Notes: a model not told the origin generated them from the letters alone. DNA of 64,000 nucleotides from Asterias rubens (GCF_902459465.1 NC_047062.1:16623994-16687993), one strand, 5' to 3'; positions 12,241-24,363 are shown, counted from the first letter of the stretch. Numbers and translations are program-made.

Positions 12241-15200
12241 TCAGAAGTTTTTGTTCTTGCTCTTTAAGTTTTGTTTGGACATGAGTGAGAGAAGATGTAG
12301 GCAGCCTGCTAACAATCCAATAGTATGGCCCAGTAAAGCACCAATGGCACAAGGTATTGGCCAATCCTGAAAAACAAAAAAATACAAATTTAGAAAAATG
12401 TCATCAGACACAAATTTCTTTACAAAGTCATCAAACTCAACTTTTTAATTGAGTAATAATAATTAAATAATTTAATCTTATATTGCGCTTGTATCCACCA
12501 ATGAGATGATGAAGAGACTTAAACAAAGAGAAATACTTTTAAGACAGGTTTCGAAGATTATGAATTATGAGACCAAGGGTTGACAAGGAACTGCGGCGCA
12601 TTTGGCAGCCACTGCCAGAAACTTTACTTATTTCACAACCCAAATGAAATTGGCAAACTTGAGCTTGACTATTTTGAAAGCCCAACTTCACATCATTGCA
12701 ACGTTGCTTTTTCACTTGAAACAAGCATCAACCTATCCTTATTGATAGATGAATGTCATAATATTGTTAAAGACACTGGACACCATTGGTAATTGTCAAA
12801 GACCAACACCTTTGGTAATTGTCAAAGACCAGTCTTCTCACTTGGTGTATCTCAACATATGCATAAAATAACAAAACTGTGAAAATTTGAGCTCAATTGG
12901 TCGTCGAAGTTGCAAGATAACAATGAAAGAAGAAACACCCTTGTCACACGAAGTTGTGTGCTTTCAGATGCTTGATTTTGAGACCTCAGAATCTAAATCC
13001 GAGGTCTCAAAATTAAGTAAGTGGAAAATAACTTCTTTCTCAAACACTACTTTACTTCAGACGGAGTCATTTCTCACAATGTTTTATACTATCAACAGCT
13101 CCCTATTACTCGTTACCAAGTAAGGTTTTATGCTAATAATAGTTATTTTGAGTAGTTACCAATAGTGTCCACTGCCTTTAAATCTAAGGACACCCTTTTT
13201 AACCTGCATTAAGATAGTACTGACCTGCCAGTCTCTGTCCCAGTCAAGTGGTATCGTGAATGCTCCCATCCAAGCACCAACCAGGCTACAAAAAGCTACA
13301 TACTGGACGCAGGTTTCAAGGCCAACAAAGGGTCTGGTGAGAAATTGAAATGATGAATATCAAGTGTAAGATATTTGCGAACAATTCTGAGAGCAGAGAA
13401 AATGGCATTGGACTGAATACATCACCATCGTTTAAAGAACAGCTTTTTCAAAACCGTGGCTAAAGCTATGCTCCGGGCTTCGTTTGATGCAGGAAACACC
13501 ATACAGAATGTACACTGCTCCAAAATTGATGCCCGAGCCCAGGTTTGGGAAAAGGCACTGGTTAAAGGCAGTGGACACTATTGGTAATTGTCAAAGACTA
13601 GTCCTCACAGTTGGTGTATCTCAACGTATGCATAAAATAACAAACCTGTGAAAATGTGAGCTCAATTGGTCATTGAACTTGCGATATAATAATGAAAGAA
13701 AAAAACACCCTTGTCACACGAACTTGTGTGCGTTTAGATGGTTGATTTCGAGACCTCAAGTTCTAAATCTGAGGTCTCGAAATCAAATTCATGGAAAATT
13801 ACTTCTTTCTCGAAAACTAGGGCACTTCAGAGGGAGCCGTTTCTCACAGGGTTTTATACCATCAACCTCTCCCAATTACTTGTCACCAAGAAAGGTTTTA
13901 TGCTTATAATTATTTTGAGTAACTACCAATAGTGTCCTCTGCCTTTAAGCACCAGAATCACAACACCAAAGTGCTCATCGAAAAATATAAGACCCATTTT
14001 AGTGCACATGCAAATAATGTCCAAGTGCTTTAAACATACAGTAACCCTCCTACTCTTTGAAAGGTAAATACCCTCCACTGCAATAATTCGGACACTGCAT
14101 ATTCTTAGTTCTGTGCACAGTAGTGTTACCATACATGTACATATCCCACAAGTTGAATGGTTTCAACTGGTTGGTTTGGCTGTGACCAAGAGTATGAATG
14201 TTAGAGTTACAGCTACCTTCTCTGGATGACAAAGCGGTTCCATGCCTCTCCATTTCCACCCAGCAGGCAAAGACAAGGAAGGGTGCTCAATGTAGACAGT
14301 AAAATGGCCAAGTTCGACGTCTCTTCAACAGCTCTAGCAAATACAATAAACACAAGTGTCTCATGAAATAAAAATAGGATATTTAACCTTTTATTGGAAC
14401 ATACAAATATTACTTATTTCTTTAGGAGAATAACACTAGTATCCGCCATTATTATTTAGCTGAATATGATGACATCATACAAAATAACTACAAGTTAATA
14501 AGAAAAGCAGTAGGCCTAACTAATAATGGTAAAGTACAAAATTAATACAACAAATGTGGTTTCTTCTTAGGGAAACAAGTATAACAGTATCAGACAGTAA
14601 TAAGGATCTAGCTCCGCATTCGCAAAATATAAAAATTAATTCAATGTGGTACAAGAGTATACATGACCAATGATATAGACACAGAGAAACAGTACAGTAA
14701 AATGTAGCTAGTAAGGGAGACTGTTCAAATAAACAGAGGCTTGAGGCGAACAGCCTTCTTTAAACCAAAATATTAAACAAAGCCAAAATCATAAAATATA
14801 AACTGAACAGGAGCGCAGGCAAAATGTTGGTGGTCAAAGGCATGCAAACCCAGCATTAGTTTAGCTGTGGCAAATGACCCACAGTCTTACATCCAACAAC
14901 CTGGGACCATTTTCATAGAGCTGCTTAAGCACACAAAGCAGCTAAGCAAAACAAATTTAAGTTTACAAGAGCAAGGTCAACAGCCAAACTACCATGTCTC
15001 AAGTACAAAATGTGGCTGGTATACTGCCCATTTTTGCTCAGCAGACTATTTTCTGCTTTTAAAGCAGCTCTATGAAATTGGGCCCTGATGATGATAATAA
15101 CGATAACTCTTCTAATTTAACTGACAATATCAACATAAACCACAAGGGAAACTGACTGGCACGTTAATCCGGAGGTCGTTGGTTCGAATCCCACTCTAGT

Positions 15201-17284
15201 CAATTCTTTGTTCAACCCCAAAAATCAAATTTAACTGACTGTTTGTTTACTTACTCCTGCACTGCAGCTCCAAAGAGAATAAGAACAATATGAATAATGA
15301 TGCAACTGAGACTAAACAGAAGAGCGCATTTTATGACTCGAGAAATCTTGCCAATCACCGTCACCCTGTTGCTAGTCTGAATATGAGAAGAAGAAATTTT
15401 AAGTTAGACCAAACCTCAGCATTTTGTTTTTGCATTTCAAGCAAAAACATTTCAAGGGAAATTTTCCTCCATGAACAACCATTACACCATGTTAAAGTTG
15501 TATGCAGTGAACACTTATGTACTTCACATTTCTAATCTATGTTGTGCATACCCTTTTTAAAAATAACTAATGTAAAATTAAAACACATTTTTTTCTTCAG
15601 TCTTCAAAACAGGTATTGAAGACCTGTGATTGCACAATTCTTGTTCATGGAGAAATGGCTGCATGGAAAGATAATTTAGTTGCGATACCTTAGTAACCCT
15701 CCATCCTCCAGGTGGTTGCGACTGTCAGGAGGATGGAGGAACATGCTACAGCAACTAGAACTAACTACTAAACTAAATTAGTGCCCCAATAAATTAGTGC
15801 CAAAACTCGAGCTGGCTTCCCAACCGTAACACTAACAGTCAAGTTCTGTTGGGACCAGTCCCAACTATATATGGGGCGATTGTCAATTTGGGGTGGAACA
15901 GTCGCCATTATAAATATCAATATGAAAAATAGTATTAGTTATTGCAAACTGCTTATCAACCAAAAGAACCTATGGTATAAATGCACAAAAAAATGGTTAG
16001 TTGCCTGTATTTCGACCCCACAAAGTCTTTCCCAATGGTTGTGAGAACATGCTCAACAGAAACAGGCATGAGAACATGTTCAACAGAAACAGGCATACTG
16101 GTGAAACAAAAGCAGTCAAGTGGAAATAGATGAAAGCAGAAAAGAGAAAGCAGGGGATGAACAAAGAGGAGGGTAACAAAAAGGGAAAAGGGAAGGGCCT
16201 GGATTGACCACAAGACGTTGGAAACACAAAGGACAAGTATGATTTGAAACTTAGCTTGGTGGAAGTATAATTAAAGAGAGGTTTCCATTAACACCATGTG
16301 AATATCTCTTTTGTCGGGTAGTGTTGGTTCTGAGGTTTTAAACCCCAGGTTCTTTTCAGAACCAATACAACTAAAAAGAGATATTCGCATCCACAAACCA
16401 CTCTTAGACAGTCTTAGCCTTAACAAAGGAAAGTCATTACTAGGTGAATGAGGCAGGCTACAATTTAACAATGGATTTAACAGACACAGGGGGATATCTC
16501 ATCTGTGGGGAAAAGGAGAAAAGCAAAGACTGAAGACAAAGGGTCATTATTAATTAGTCATTTCCTTCCTGGATGGTGAAGACACCTTATCCACAGTTTC
16601 TCCATACTTGGATGAACGATCTCTCTGTGGTTTCATATAGTGGCTAGTGCCTCAATCTTAACAAAAAAGAAGAGAGCCGTATCACACAAGCCAAAAAAAA
16701 AAAAAGATCTGCATTGATGACCCATTCCATATTGAAGTTGGACTAGCTTGAACAAACAAAAGAGTCAAGGTATTATTAAGGAAATGTTTCCGCATGGCGC
16801 CACCACTTTTTTATTCGATATGAAATAAAATAGTATCTCATTTCAACTCAATGAGATATCCCTTTTTCTTTTAGTAAAAATGAGTGAAAAAGTGGTGGCG
16901 CCATACGGAAAGTTATCCATTATTAATAATAGTCAATTATACAAGACAATATTTTAAAACAATTTCAAACAAACTTCCATTCAAAAATCAGACAGGGCGC
17001 ATGACAGCGACACTTTCACTTACTCTGTAACCAACCAAATCTGAATCAAATTTCTCCCGAAAAACTATTCCGTACAAAACACACTGGAAAATTCCGTAAA
17101 CTATTGAGAACGTTCTCATTGAATATAACGCATTTTGTATCAAATTAAATCTACTATCTAGAATCACTAGTATTGCATTTGCCATTAATGTGAATAACAA
17201 TACAATAACTTGGCCCAAAATAGTGAATTTCAACGAAAAACTAGATCCTCCCGACCTCATCGAGCCATCTATGGACGCTGCCAT
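12241..17284 (-). CDS. PIGF: PIGF, GPI-anchor biosynthesis class F protein, five exons, complete
   Basis: PIG-F is a small ER multipass protein that stabilises the ethanolamine-phosphate transferases PIGO and PIGG in GPI-anchor assembly. Exons on the - strand, in transcript order, are 17284-17024, 15376-15255, 14333-14217, 13333-13225 and 12366-12241. All have GT-AG borders and compatible phases, giving 735 nt and 244 residues; human PIG-F has 219. The diagnostic matches are LSTLPCLCLLGGN in exon 3, SLVGAWMGAFTIPLDWDRDW across exon 4, and DWPIPCAIGALLGHTIGLL in exon 5, the conserved end of the family. Exons 1-2 supply the earlier hydrophobic segments. The ATG lies in CAAGATGGC. The C-terminus ends in a lysine- and asparagine-rich tail (SKQNLKSKNKNF), matching the basic tail of the human protein. 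The gene is head to head with the unknown gene at 18985 and tail to tail with seipin. Confidence 0.94.
12470..12625 (-). repeat. SINE family 1 fragment
   Basis: Shares the CAGCCACTGCCAGAAAC block and the TATTGCGCTTGTAT-like end with the longer SINE at 44698-45088. Confidence 0.45.
12768..13180 (+). mobile_element. TTAA-flanked MITE family A, copy 1
   Basis: Ends TTAAAGACACTGGACACCAT and CCAATAGTGTCCACTGCCTT TAA are inverted. The centre has a GACCTCAGAATCTAAATC hairpin. This copy has a small internal repeat of its left end. It lies in a PIGF intron. Confidence 0.85.
13562..13948 (+). mobile_element. TTAA-flanked MITE family A, copy 2
   Basis: The left end TTAAAGGCAGTGGACACTAT is typical of the family; the right end has a CTCTGCC variant. 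It lies in the PIGF intron between exons 3 and 4. Confidence 0.88.
14900..15090. mobile_element. GGGCCCAATTTCAT foldback family, copy in PIGF intron
   Basis: TTTCATAGAGCTGCTTAAGC at the left and AGCTCTATGAAATTGGGCCC at the right are inverted. Confidence 0.8.
15150..15240 (+). repeat. tRNA-like SINE fragment, family 4
   Basis: GGTTCGAATCCCACTCTAGT is a good B box with tail; the same tail, reversed, occurs at 38690-38800. The A-box half is lost. Confidence 0.6.
16786..16912. mobile_element. Short inverted-repeat element, 127 bp
   Basis: Ends TTTCCGCATGGCGCCACCAC and its reverse complement differ at about one base over 25 bp. It lies in PIGF intron 1. Confidence 0.85.
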
Positions 17285-18984
17285 CTTGGAAACAAATCAA
17301 CTTTAAACAGAAGAGGGCGCTATTTCGCGCTGTATGCTTGAATCAGTACAACCTCATCGTGGTGTCTTCATTGCAAAAAAAAAAATACTATCAAAATTTG
17401 TAGCAATTAGATTTAATGAATGATAGGCGATGATTTTCTGACTCATAACCACTCTAAAAATTAAAGAATATTTTTAACGTACCTTGAGTTCTTCTTAGAT
17501 TTTGTCCACTTTATGGTTTTCGTTCGACCTTCTTTAATATTTTGTAGGAGAAAATGTACCCCTCCTTAGGGCCTATTAGTCTCATTCGGGCTGCAAAAAT
17601 TGAGACTGAAAACCAGCTGCTTTAAAGAATATTCTCAGTCATGTATCAACTTTGTTTGTATCCTCAATGATTGTACACCTGCCTCAGATGCCACATAAAC
17701 CATAAACTGTAGGCGTAAATATTATTAGGTTCCGAGTTATAATCGCATGACATTGATGTCACGACAGCTAAACTCAGTGTTTTGGCACAAAATTCGGACT
17801 GAGTCTTAGAGACTGTCCGACGCTTCAACAGTCGCACCTGTTTGGCACAATACTTGTTCATGTGTCATGATAAACTTTGATCGTATGATTTTTCTATTTA
17901 ATCACTCGATTCTACTGAACGGGAGTTTTCATCCAAGGTTCGTTGGGGGAAGTGGTGGAAGTTATATTCTCCAAATTGTTGTGGATATAATTATAAAGCA
18001 TGCACAAGACTGCACCAGACGGTTCTCACAAAAAAGTAAAATGGCAAGACCAATCGGTATTCCTTCCAAAAATCACCTTTCATGAATTAATTTTGTCTCA
18101 TTTATTATGATGCAAACTCGCAACGACTCGTCCCACCGAATACTACAAAATTTCTGCCGTTTAGACATTTCGCATTAGCTGAAAAAGATTGCCATAATAT
18201 GCCTATATTATAGGCATAAGCCTATACTCCGATTTTTGGCCTTACAGAAAAGTATATGATTTTTGTAACTATTTTTGGAGGTAGCATAAGCAGTTCTGCT
18301 ATACAGTTGTGAGTGCAATGTTTTCCCAGATTCAACTATTTTCTTTTAAATGTTATTTACATAATGTTTACAGTGGTTACAAAGTGCAATGGGATCCTAC
18401 CACACTTCGACATTGACCTATAGACTTTGAATATGAGTAACAAGAACAGCTCAATTGACAATGGTGGAAAGAAAAAGACTAATATGGTATGAACAAAATT
18501 GATATGTGCCAACAAATATTTGAGTGAAAGCCTTTGCTGTCTGCCCGCAGAAGTCTTCGTTTACCCACCAACAATAGAACCGTGAGTCACAGATGACTGG
18601 GCGGTCTCCCCAGGTAGTTTTACTAATTCTCGCTTGACTGAACACAATCACAATGCAACGCACAACACAAGGTAAGTCTTTGTGGCGTAACAATGGGTGG
18701 TGTTTGTGTTGAGTTTGAAAAATGCACCTCCGGGCAGTGTGACGTCGAAGTGAAAGGACATAAACAAACCATCATCGCTAGAGAACTTTAATCTAGGGCT
18801 ATGATTCATGACGGGGCTTCACAGCATGCAGGTATCATAACATATTTCTGTGGTTTACAGGCGAACGGGATCTAAAACTTGTCTGATTCATCTACATGTA
18901 AAAAAAGCCAGTTACAAACACTCTGGAATTTCTTTTCTAAGGACAATACTCTGAGTGTATGCGGTGATTGGCGGATGAATACCG
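17285..18984. other. Divergent intergenic region between PIGF and the unknown gene
   Basis: This 1.7 kb stretch separates two outward-facing start codons, so it should contain both promoters. I see no convincing exon, TATA box or repeat. The short frames on both strands look like chance. Confidence 0.4.
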
Positions 18985-19022
18985 ATGAATACCGTCCGAA
19001 ATCCTTCAACGTTTTCTCCTGA
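18975..19022 (+). promoter_or_regulatory. Overlapping upstream ORF of the unknown gene
   Basis: An ATG at 18975 opens a 16-codon frame that stops at 19020-19022 and overlaps the main ATG at 18985 in another frame. If the transcript starts upstream, this uORF would compete for initiation. Inference only. Confidence 0.35.
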
Positions 19023-19693
19023 AAATCATTCCTCGACTGCTGAGAGAGGAACCGACTTCCGTCATCAGCATCCCATCATGGATTGTCAAGGACCAAGCTT
19101 TGAACAGGATATACTGGATACTATAAGTGAATTACCAGAGCATTGTGAGAACACGGGAAGTGTTGTCATTAAGACTGATCATGAAGAGGATACTCCACCT
19201 TTAAATCTACACGAAAGTGAGGATACCGAAAGTGACAGTTTGGGAACCAAGTCGGTTTCAACATCTCAGCAGAACTGCTGTGAAATGCCATTACCCAAGT
19301 GCAATGAGGAGGAATCCAACTCAACAAAATCTATCCCAGCAACTACTCTTCAGTCATTATCATCTTCATCATCACCATCCCCTTGTCACCATCTTAAATC
19401 TGAACAGGAGGATGCTCTTTCAGCCGACGAAGGGATCCAAACTTCTCCACCCTTCGAGAGGGATGACCCATGGGACCATCACGACGATCTTGACGGGGAA
19501 ACACCTACCACGACGAGGCGGAGACGCTACTCGATGTCCTCGGCCATGGTGCATAGACCGAGACGTCTTGCCGATGGTGATGGGGAAGAAGACGTTATTT
19601 TACGGTCACCGAATAAGTCATGGCTCGCCGATGAATTAAAGTCTAGGAGATCGAGATATCGTTAGTATAATTAAAGTGTTTTGAGTGTCGTGA

Positions 19694-19731
<38 letters not shown>

Positions 19732-22166
19732 GGGGGGGGGGTGGCTATTTTAATACAACTGTCATGTTGTGTCATACAATACGATACGCATCTCGATGCC
19801 AAGTTCATAACAAAGCGCCTCTTCCGGCAAGCTGGCATATTATTTGTGTGTGTAAATTTACACAGAAAACACCCATTGACATTCAAATTTACATTTCTTA
19901 TAATAAAAGACACTCAAACATTCTGAGAAGACCTTGGCCCACAAGGAATGTATGTAAAAGCCAAAATATATTGACTTTATAAAGCCAAGTGGTGCACAAG
20001 TTTGTTTACACGAGTAGCACTATGTTGATGGCATGGCACAAAACATCATAAAGTTAATTCTTCGATGCCATAATGTTTTATAGCACTTCAGTTTGTGATT
20101 ATAATATTATGCTTATTGTCCTGCCCTAAAATTTAATACAAATTTGTAAGTAAAGAACAAACATTTCAAAGTACAAAATCAAAGTTCAACATTTTCAATT
20201 TATTATATTACTTTGAAGTTGTTTGGTTGAAAATAATGTAAGCTTAAGAAGTGTTGCAGACCCATCAATTTCCATGGCACTTTTTACGATCATTAAATTT
20301 TTTACAATTTCCGTGTTATTGATTTCCCCCATTATTGAGAGAGCGTTAAATTTTAGCAACGAGTTTTTGTGTCCACATGGAATTTTCTTTTTTATCGGTA
20401 GAGTGTTTGATTTGCTGTTCCATGAAACTTATTTGGTTGTTTCGATGTCGATTAATATCCGTATCAGCAATGACGAGGCTAAGATGGAATAATTATGTTA
20501 AGGAGGAAGAGAGTGGAATATCGGTTTCTAAAATTCCTAAATAAACACAAAACACGCTATAAAAAACGCGTTTCATAAAAGATGAAAGACATGAAGCGAT
20601 CTGGACCGCACTGTGCTTCATGTTTGTAAAAGTTTAAGTTTAGGGCCCATCCCTTCTATCGACTTTTAAGTTTTAAGGGAACACAGAGTTTAGCTTTTCA
20701 TATTTGGAAAGGATTTATCAGACAAACTTTCGCAAACTGATTATTATAAATAATGTACAACCTATGAGGCAGAACGAACTTTGTACGTGTAGTTTGTTGA
20801 TCGTGAACTGAATATCAAAATAAACGAAATATTTGTGAACAAGATAATTGGCACTTGTAGGCTATTTTACACAAAGAGTTCAAGAATTGGGCCTACAGCC
20901 CGTCTTTTTTTCTGCAATATTGATACTGTGTATAGTCGAAAATAAAGTCTTGTGATTTTATTTGAAAAGATTACGAACAAATAAATAATAATAATAATAA
21001 TATATCACTGTCAGTAAGGATTCCTTAATTAACGTGCCATATTGAAATAATGGGGCCTATACAACCCGTCCCTTTATCTGCAATACCGTGTATAGTCGAA
21101 AATAAAGTCAGGTGATTTTATATTTTTTTTACGCAAAGAAAAATATATAAAAATAATATGTCACTGTCAGTCTAGAATCAAGGTAAAGTTTGAGTCACAC
21201 AACCCATTTTATCCTCCCTTGTTATTTCAAGAGTCCATTGAATTACATCTGTAGGTTGTTGTACGAGATAAAGGCAACGGTGTTCTGAGTCATTTCAGGG
21301 CACTTCCTGAGTATTCCACCCGTCAAAATCTTACCCTGATCCCCATCTTGACGGTAATTTCAAGGGGCGTGTGACACAAGAAAGTGTACTTCTATTTTGT
21401 ATGACAATTCAATAACAATACATCCAGTTGGCCAGAAACTACACCCCTGAGAAATTCCAGGGATTTTGATTGGAGCAATAGTCATCGAGCTATTTTTAAC
21501 CAGCGTGTGAAGTTTAGCTGGTTATAGGCAGCAGGTTGCCCCTTTCATGGAATAAACACATCAGTCAGTTAATTAATACGCCATTTAGAAATCAACATTA
21601 TTTACAAAAGTGGGACGGAACCTGTACTGGCCTTTTGGCGTTTTAATAATGTCCAATAGTGAAAAGCTATGATGTGTTAAGTCGATTTATGAGAGCAAAA
21701 ATATACCCTCTATTCAGAAAATAAATAGCCCTGTTCTACTCAACATTTACAACAAATTGGTATGGCCAGTGTCAACCACCAGCCACGTCAAAGTTTGGCT
21801 ACCATTAGACTTTCGGCTGCTGCTAAGGTTTGCATTGGATAATATTAGTTTATAGGCTAATTGCCGTAAATTGCAATAAAGATCATTCTTTATTTCGTCC
21901 TCATGACATTTTTCTCAGGCTTCTCTTTATGTTTTGTACCGCTCGTTTCCGAATAGTGCTGTAAATTCATTTGCGTCTCGGGAAAATAACTTGCATTTTT
22001 GTTTTTTCGTCTCCCTATTTCTACAGGTCCGAAAAGTTGTTCCCTGCCCCATGTGGAGTGGTTGAAGCAGAGGACCGAGACAGCTCTGGACCGCAGTGCC
22101 GAGATGCAGCGCCGTACGGCAGAACTCCTACGGAGCGCCAAGGCCGTGCGAGAGCAAGACGTGTGA
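18985..22166 (+). CDS. Unrecognised acidic, serine-rich protein with a charged helical C-terminus, two exons
   Basis: I do not recognise this family. Exon 1 is 18985-19660, ending in phase 1 at a GTTAGT donor. Exon 2 starts at 22027 after TTTCTACAG and stops with TGA at 22164-22166. The joined frame is 816 nt and 271 residues. Residues about 1-150 are low-complexity and acidic, with serine runs and several SE/ED clusters. Next come an acidic HHDDLDGE segment and a basic TTRRRRYS patch, then LRSPNKSWLADELKSRRSRYR. Exon 2 adds PHVEWLKQRTETALDRSAEM and further heptad-like charged residues, predicted to be helical. No signal peptide or membrane segment is seen. An in-frame TGA at 18976-18978 precedes the ATG, so this is the first possible Met in frame. 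An unspliced transcript would stop at the TAG inside the donor. The exact phase fit of exon 2 supports the model; transcript evidence is lacking. Confidence 0.68.
19696..19742 (+). repeat. Long homopolymer T tract followed by G tract
   Basis: About 35 T are followed directly by about 12 G, some 35 bp inside the intron of the unknown gene. The exact length is unreliable in any sequencing method. Confidence 0.9.
20880..21170 (+). repeat. Local tandem duplication in the intron of the unknown gene
   Basis: Two diverged copies, about 20885-21020 and 21055-21170, share GGGCCTA..CCCGTC, TGTATAGTCGAAAATAAAGT and TCACTGTCAGT in the same order. The first copy has an (AAT)n run near 20982-21002. Confidence 0.7.
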
Positions 22167-22729
22167 TGTGGTCAAGACAACCAGTCATCAGCCACTGGGT
22201 CGCCAAACACAATTAATAGCAACCGTATAAACTTCAAAATAGTAAAAATGAAGAAGAAAAAACGATAACAACTTCGACACCAAAATAGTATTCTGGTTAA
22301 GACTTTCAATTGCAGTCTTTTCATTTTAAAACAAAGTCTTTGTCGGAATTTAAATGGCCGTACTTTTGAGTTAGTGTCAATTTCAACCATTGGAGAAAGT
22401 GTTCATTTAGTTGGCCCTCTACCTTTATTTTACATATAAAAAGTTCAGTTTATATTTCCATTTTTTGGGGGCCATTCAAAGCTATACTTGCTGTCAGTTT
22501 CACTCGTTCGATTTCATAATTTTTCGTCACTCTTGTCTGTATGAAACTTCTGAAGTGTCTGAAGTGTCCAAAAATATAATTTATTCGCATGATCATAAAG
22601 ACGGAGGCTATAAATAAATAGTTATGGACAACTTAATTTTTTTGAAAAATATTTCAACCATTGATGCAAACTATTAATCTTTAGGCCTGCCCACAAGTCC
22701 AACCTCCATTGCCGAAGTCTGTGCTTCGA

Positions 22730-22852
22730 AATAAAACGATTGATCGATTGACAGGGCACTCACATCTCAGTGTTCACCCGATTTTAGAAAACGGATAAAG
22801 CAATATTGAGATAATTGTGTAAATTTGTAATAACATTTTACCTGTAAATAAA
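22730..22852 (+). other. Candidate polyadenylation signals of the unknown gene
   Basis: AATAAA occurs at 22730-22735 and again at 22847-22852, 560-690 bp after the exon 2 stop. This is consistent with a 3'-terminal exon of about 0.7-0.85 kb. Confidence 0.45.
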
Positions 22853-23221
22853 TCAAGTGCACAATATTAAAACTTTATTTTGTGTCAACAAGTGATTTGT
22901 GTCTCGTTTGCTTTGCTCTAGTCGGTTTCTTGTTTATTTATTAATGTTAATTCTCAAGATTAAATAGGCTAAGAATAGGGGCGAGCTGTGTACACAGTCG
23001 TCAAAGCATTTGGAAAACTATGAATAAGCCTATCATTTAAGTGGACATGGGTGAACATTTTTGGGTAGTGACGCAGTGATTGAAAATTCCAATACACAAG
23101 CTCACCGGCGGTCCGTGTACCTCCATGGTTCCAATGGTTCTACCGGGTGAAAGGCAGGGGCAGAAACCACTGATGCTACCTGTGTGACTGTTGTTGGACT
23201 TTTTTTTTTGGGGGGGGGGTA

Positions 23222-23389
23222 GTGACATGCAATTATGTCTTCTGTGCAATACTATCCGGAGGACATTATTGCATATGCAATAATGTCCGCCGGACGGTTT
23301 TGCAAATGCCATTGTGTCTGCCCGGACGCTGCTGCATAATGCAATTGTATCCACCCAGACACATTTGCATATGCAGTTGTGTCCGCCCC
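23222..23389. repeat. Tandem array of palindromic 31-33 bp units, cluster 1
   Basis: At least four consecutive units start near 23261, 23292, 23324 and 23357. The consensus is GGACA, four bases, TGCATATGCA, four bases, TGTCC, then CGCC. Each unit is itself an imperfect palindrome. One core contains the octamer ATTTGCAT. It is not a transposon end that I know. Confidence 0.7.
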
Positions 23390-23611
23390 TGTGCAAAACC
23401 GCCCTTGCAGTAAATTAAACGCCCTTGGTCGACGGAACACGTTCGCCATTTTTTTTACAAGCTAAGTGCATGTCATGAATGACATGGGAAATGTACGGCC
23501 GTTGGGTATTCCTGCAATCATAAAACACGTGAATATTCATGCTGTATTTTATACGTAGGTTCAGTGCATGCACGCTCGCTTACGCGCGCACATACATGTA
23601 CAGTCATGTAC

Positions 23612-23716
23612 ATGTCCACCGGACGGTTTTTGCATAGCCCCGGACACGATTGCATATGCAAAAGTGTCCGGAGCGGACAGTATTGCATGGCGGACACAAT
23701 TGCATCTGACAGGGGC
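23612..23716. repeat. Tandem array of palindromic units, cluster 2
   Basis: Four shorter or degenerate units of the same GGACA-N4-TGCAT type lie about 220 bp after cluster 1. The best is near 23641-23670 with a TGCATATGCA core. The spacer holds no unit. Confidence 0.65.
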
Positions 23717-23845
23717 ACCATGAGCATAACAAGAAGCATTAATGAGGTAGCCGGCTGACATGCTGATTGCCTTTTCATGCGGTTTTATCGAGTAATCCAC
23801 GAAAGATGAGTCAACTCCAAAAACACGTACTTTTAAAATTCTTGC

Positions 23846-24323
23846 TGTCAGAAAGTCTCCGCAACAGGACAGTTTTCGTTATAGCGCCCTCTCTTGAATC
23901 AAAATCTCCAATGTTTCCATGATCATACCAATCGCCATTTTACAAGTCCAAATCCAAACTAATCACGTAAATTCCTCAAATAATTCCTAAATATCCAGGT
24001 TAATCCAATCATCGAATCACTTTTATTAATCACCAAAGTCCCGTGCGTACATCCTAATCGTGAGTACTGTTTTAATTATTACAAAGGGTGATTTTAAGGG
24101 AAGTTGGTTTTCCATGTAATTCACGTTTCGATTTGTTTACATCCACATTGTTACAATGCATATAAATGTACATGTAGGCCCATATCATAGCGTATAATGT
24201 ATAACGATGATTACTGTTACCAGCCCAATATGTATAATTGATTGGGGTTAATTTCTGCTTTCTCTATAGAACCACGGGTATATGATCACCAATAAATCAA
24301 AGTTCAAGTACACCTTCTTTTCA
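23846..24323 (+). repeat. 5' LTR of the BEL element
   Basis: This 478-bp repeat starts TGTCAG and ends TTTTCA. It carries TATAAA at 24161-24166 and AATAAA at 24291-24296, fitting promoter and polyadenylation signals for the element's own transcript. Confidence 0.97.
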
Positions 24324-24341
24324 TGGTCCTTCGAGCCCGTA
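24324..24341 (+). promoter_or_regulatory. Candidate primer binding site
   Basis: TGGTCCTTCGAGCCCG abuts the LTR, as a tRNA primer site should, and starts with the expected TGG (complement of CCA). I could not assign the primer. The T-loop-like TTCGA lies closer to TGG than in a normal tRNA 3' end. Confidence 0.5.
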
Positions 24342-24363
24342 TTTGAACCAGCGACCTACGGCT

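Noticed and set aside
20223-20492. 89-codon open frame in the intron of the unknown gene
   Set aside because: It has no Met at its start, is AT-rich and resembles nothing I know; chance is the simplest explanation.
23037-23396. 119-codon repetitive frame on the - strand
   Set aside because: It is a by-product of the palindromic tandem array, whose period is close to a multiple of three. The array itself is the feature.
24343-24363. Starting the BEL polyprotein at the TTG at 24343
   Set aside because: Nuclear genes start at ATG; the first Met in frame is at 24364.
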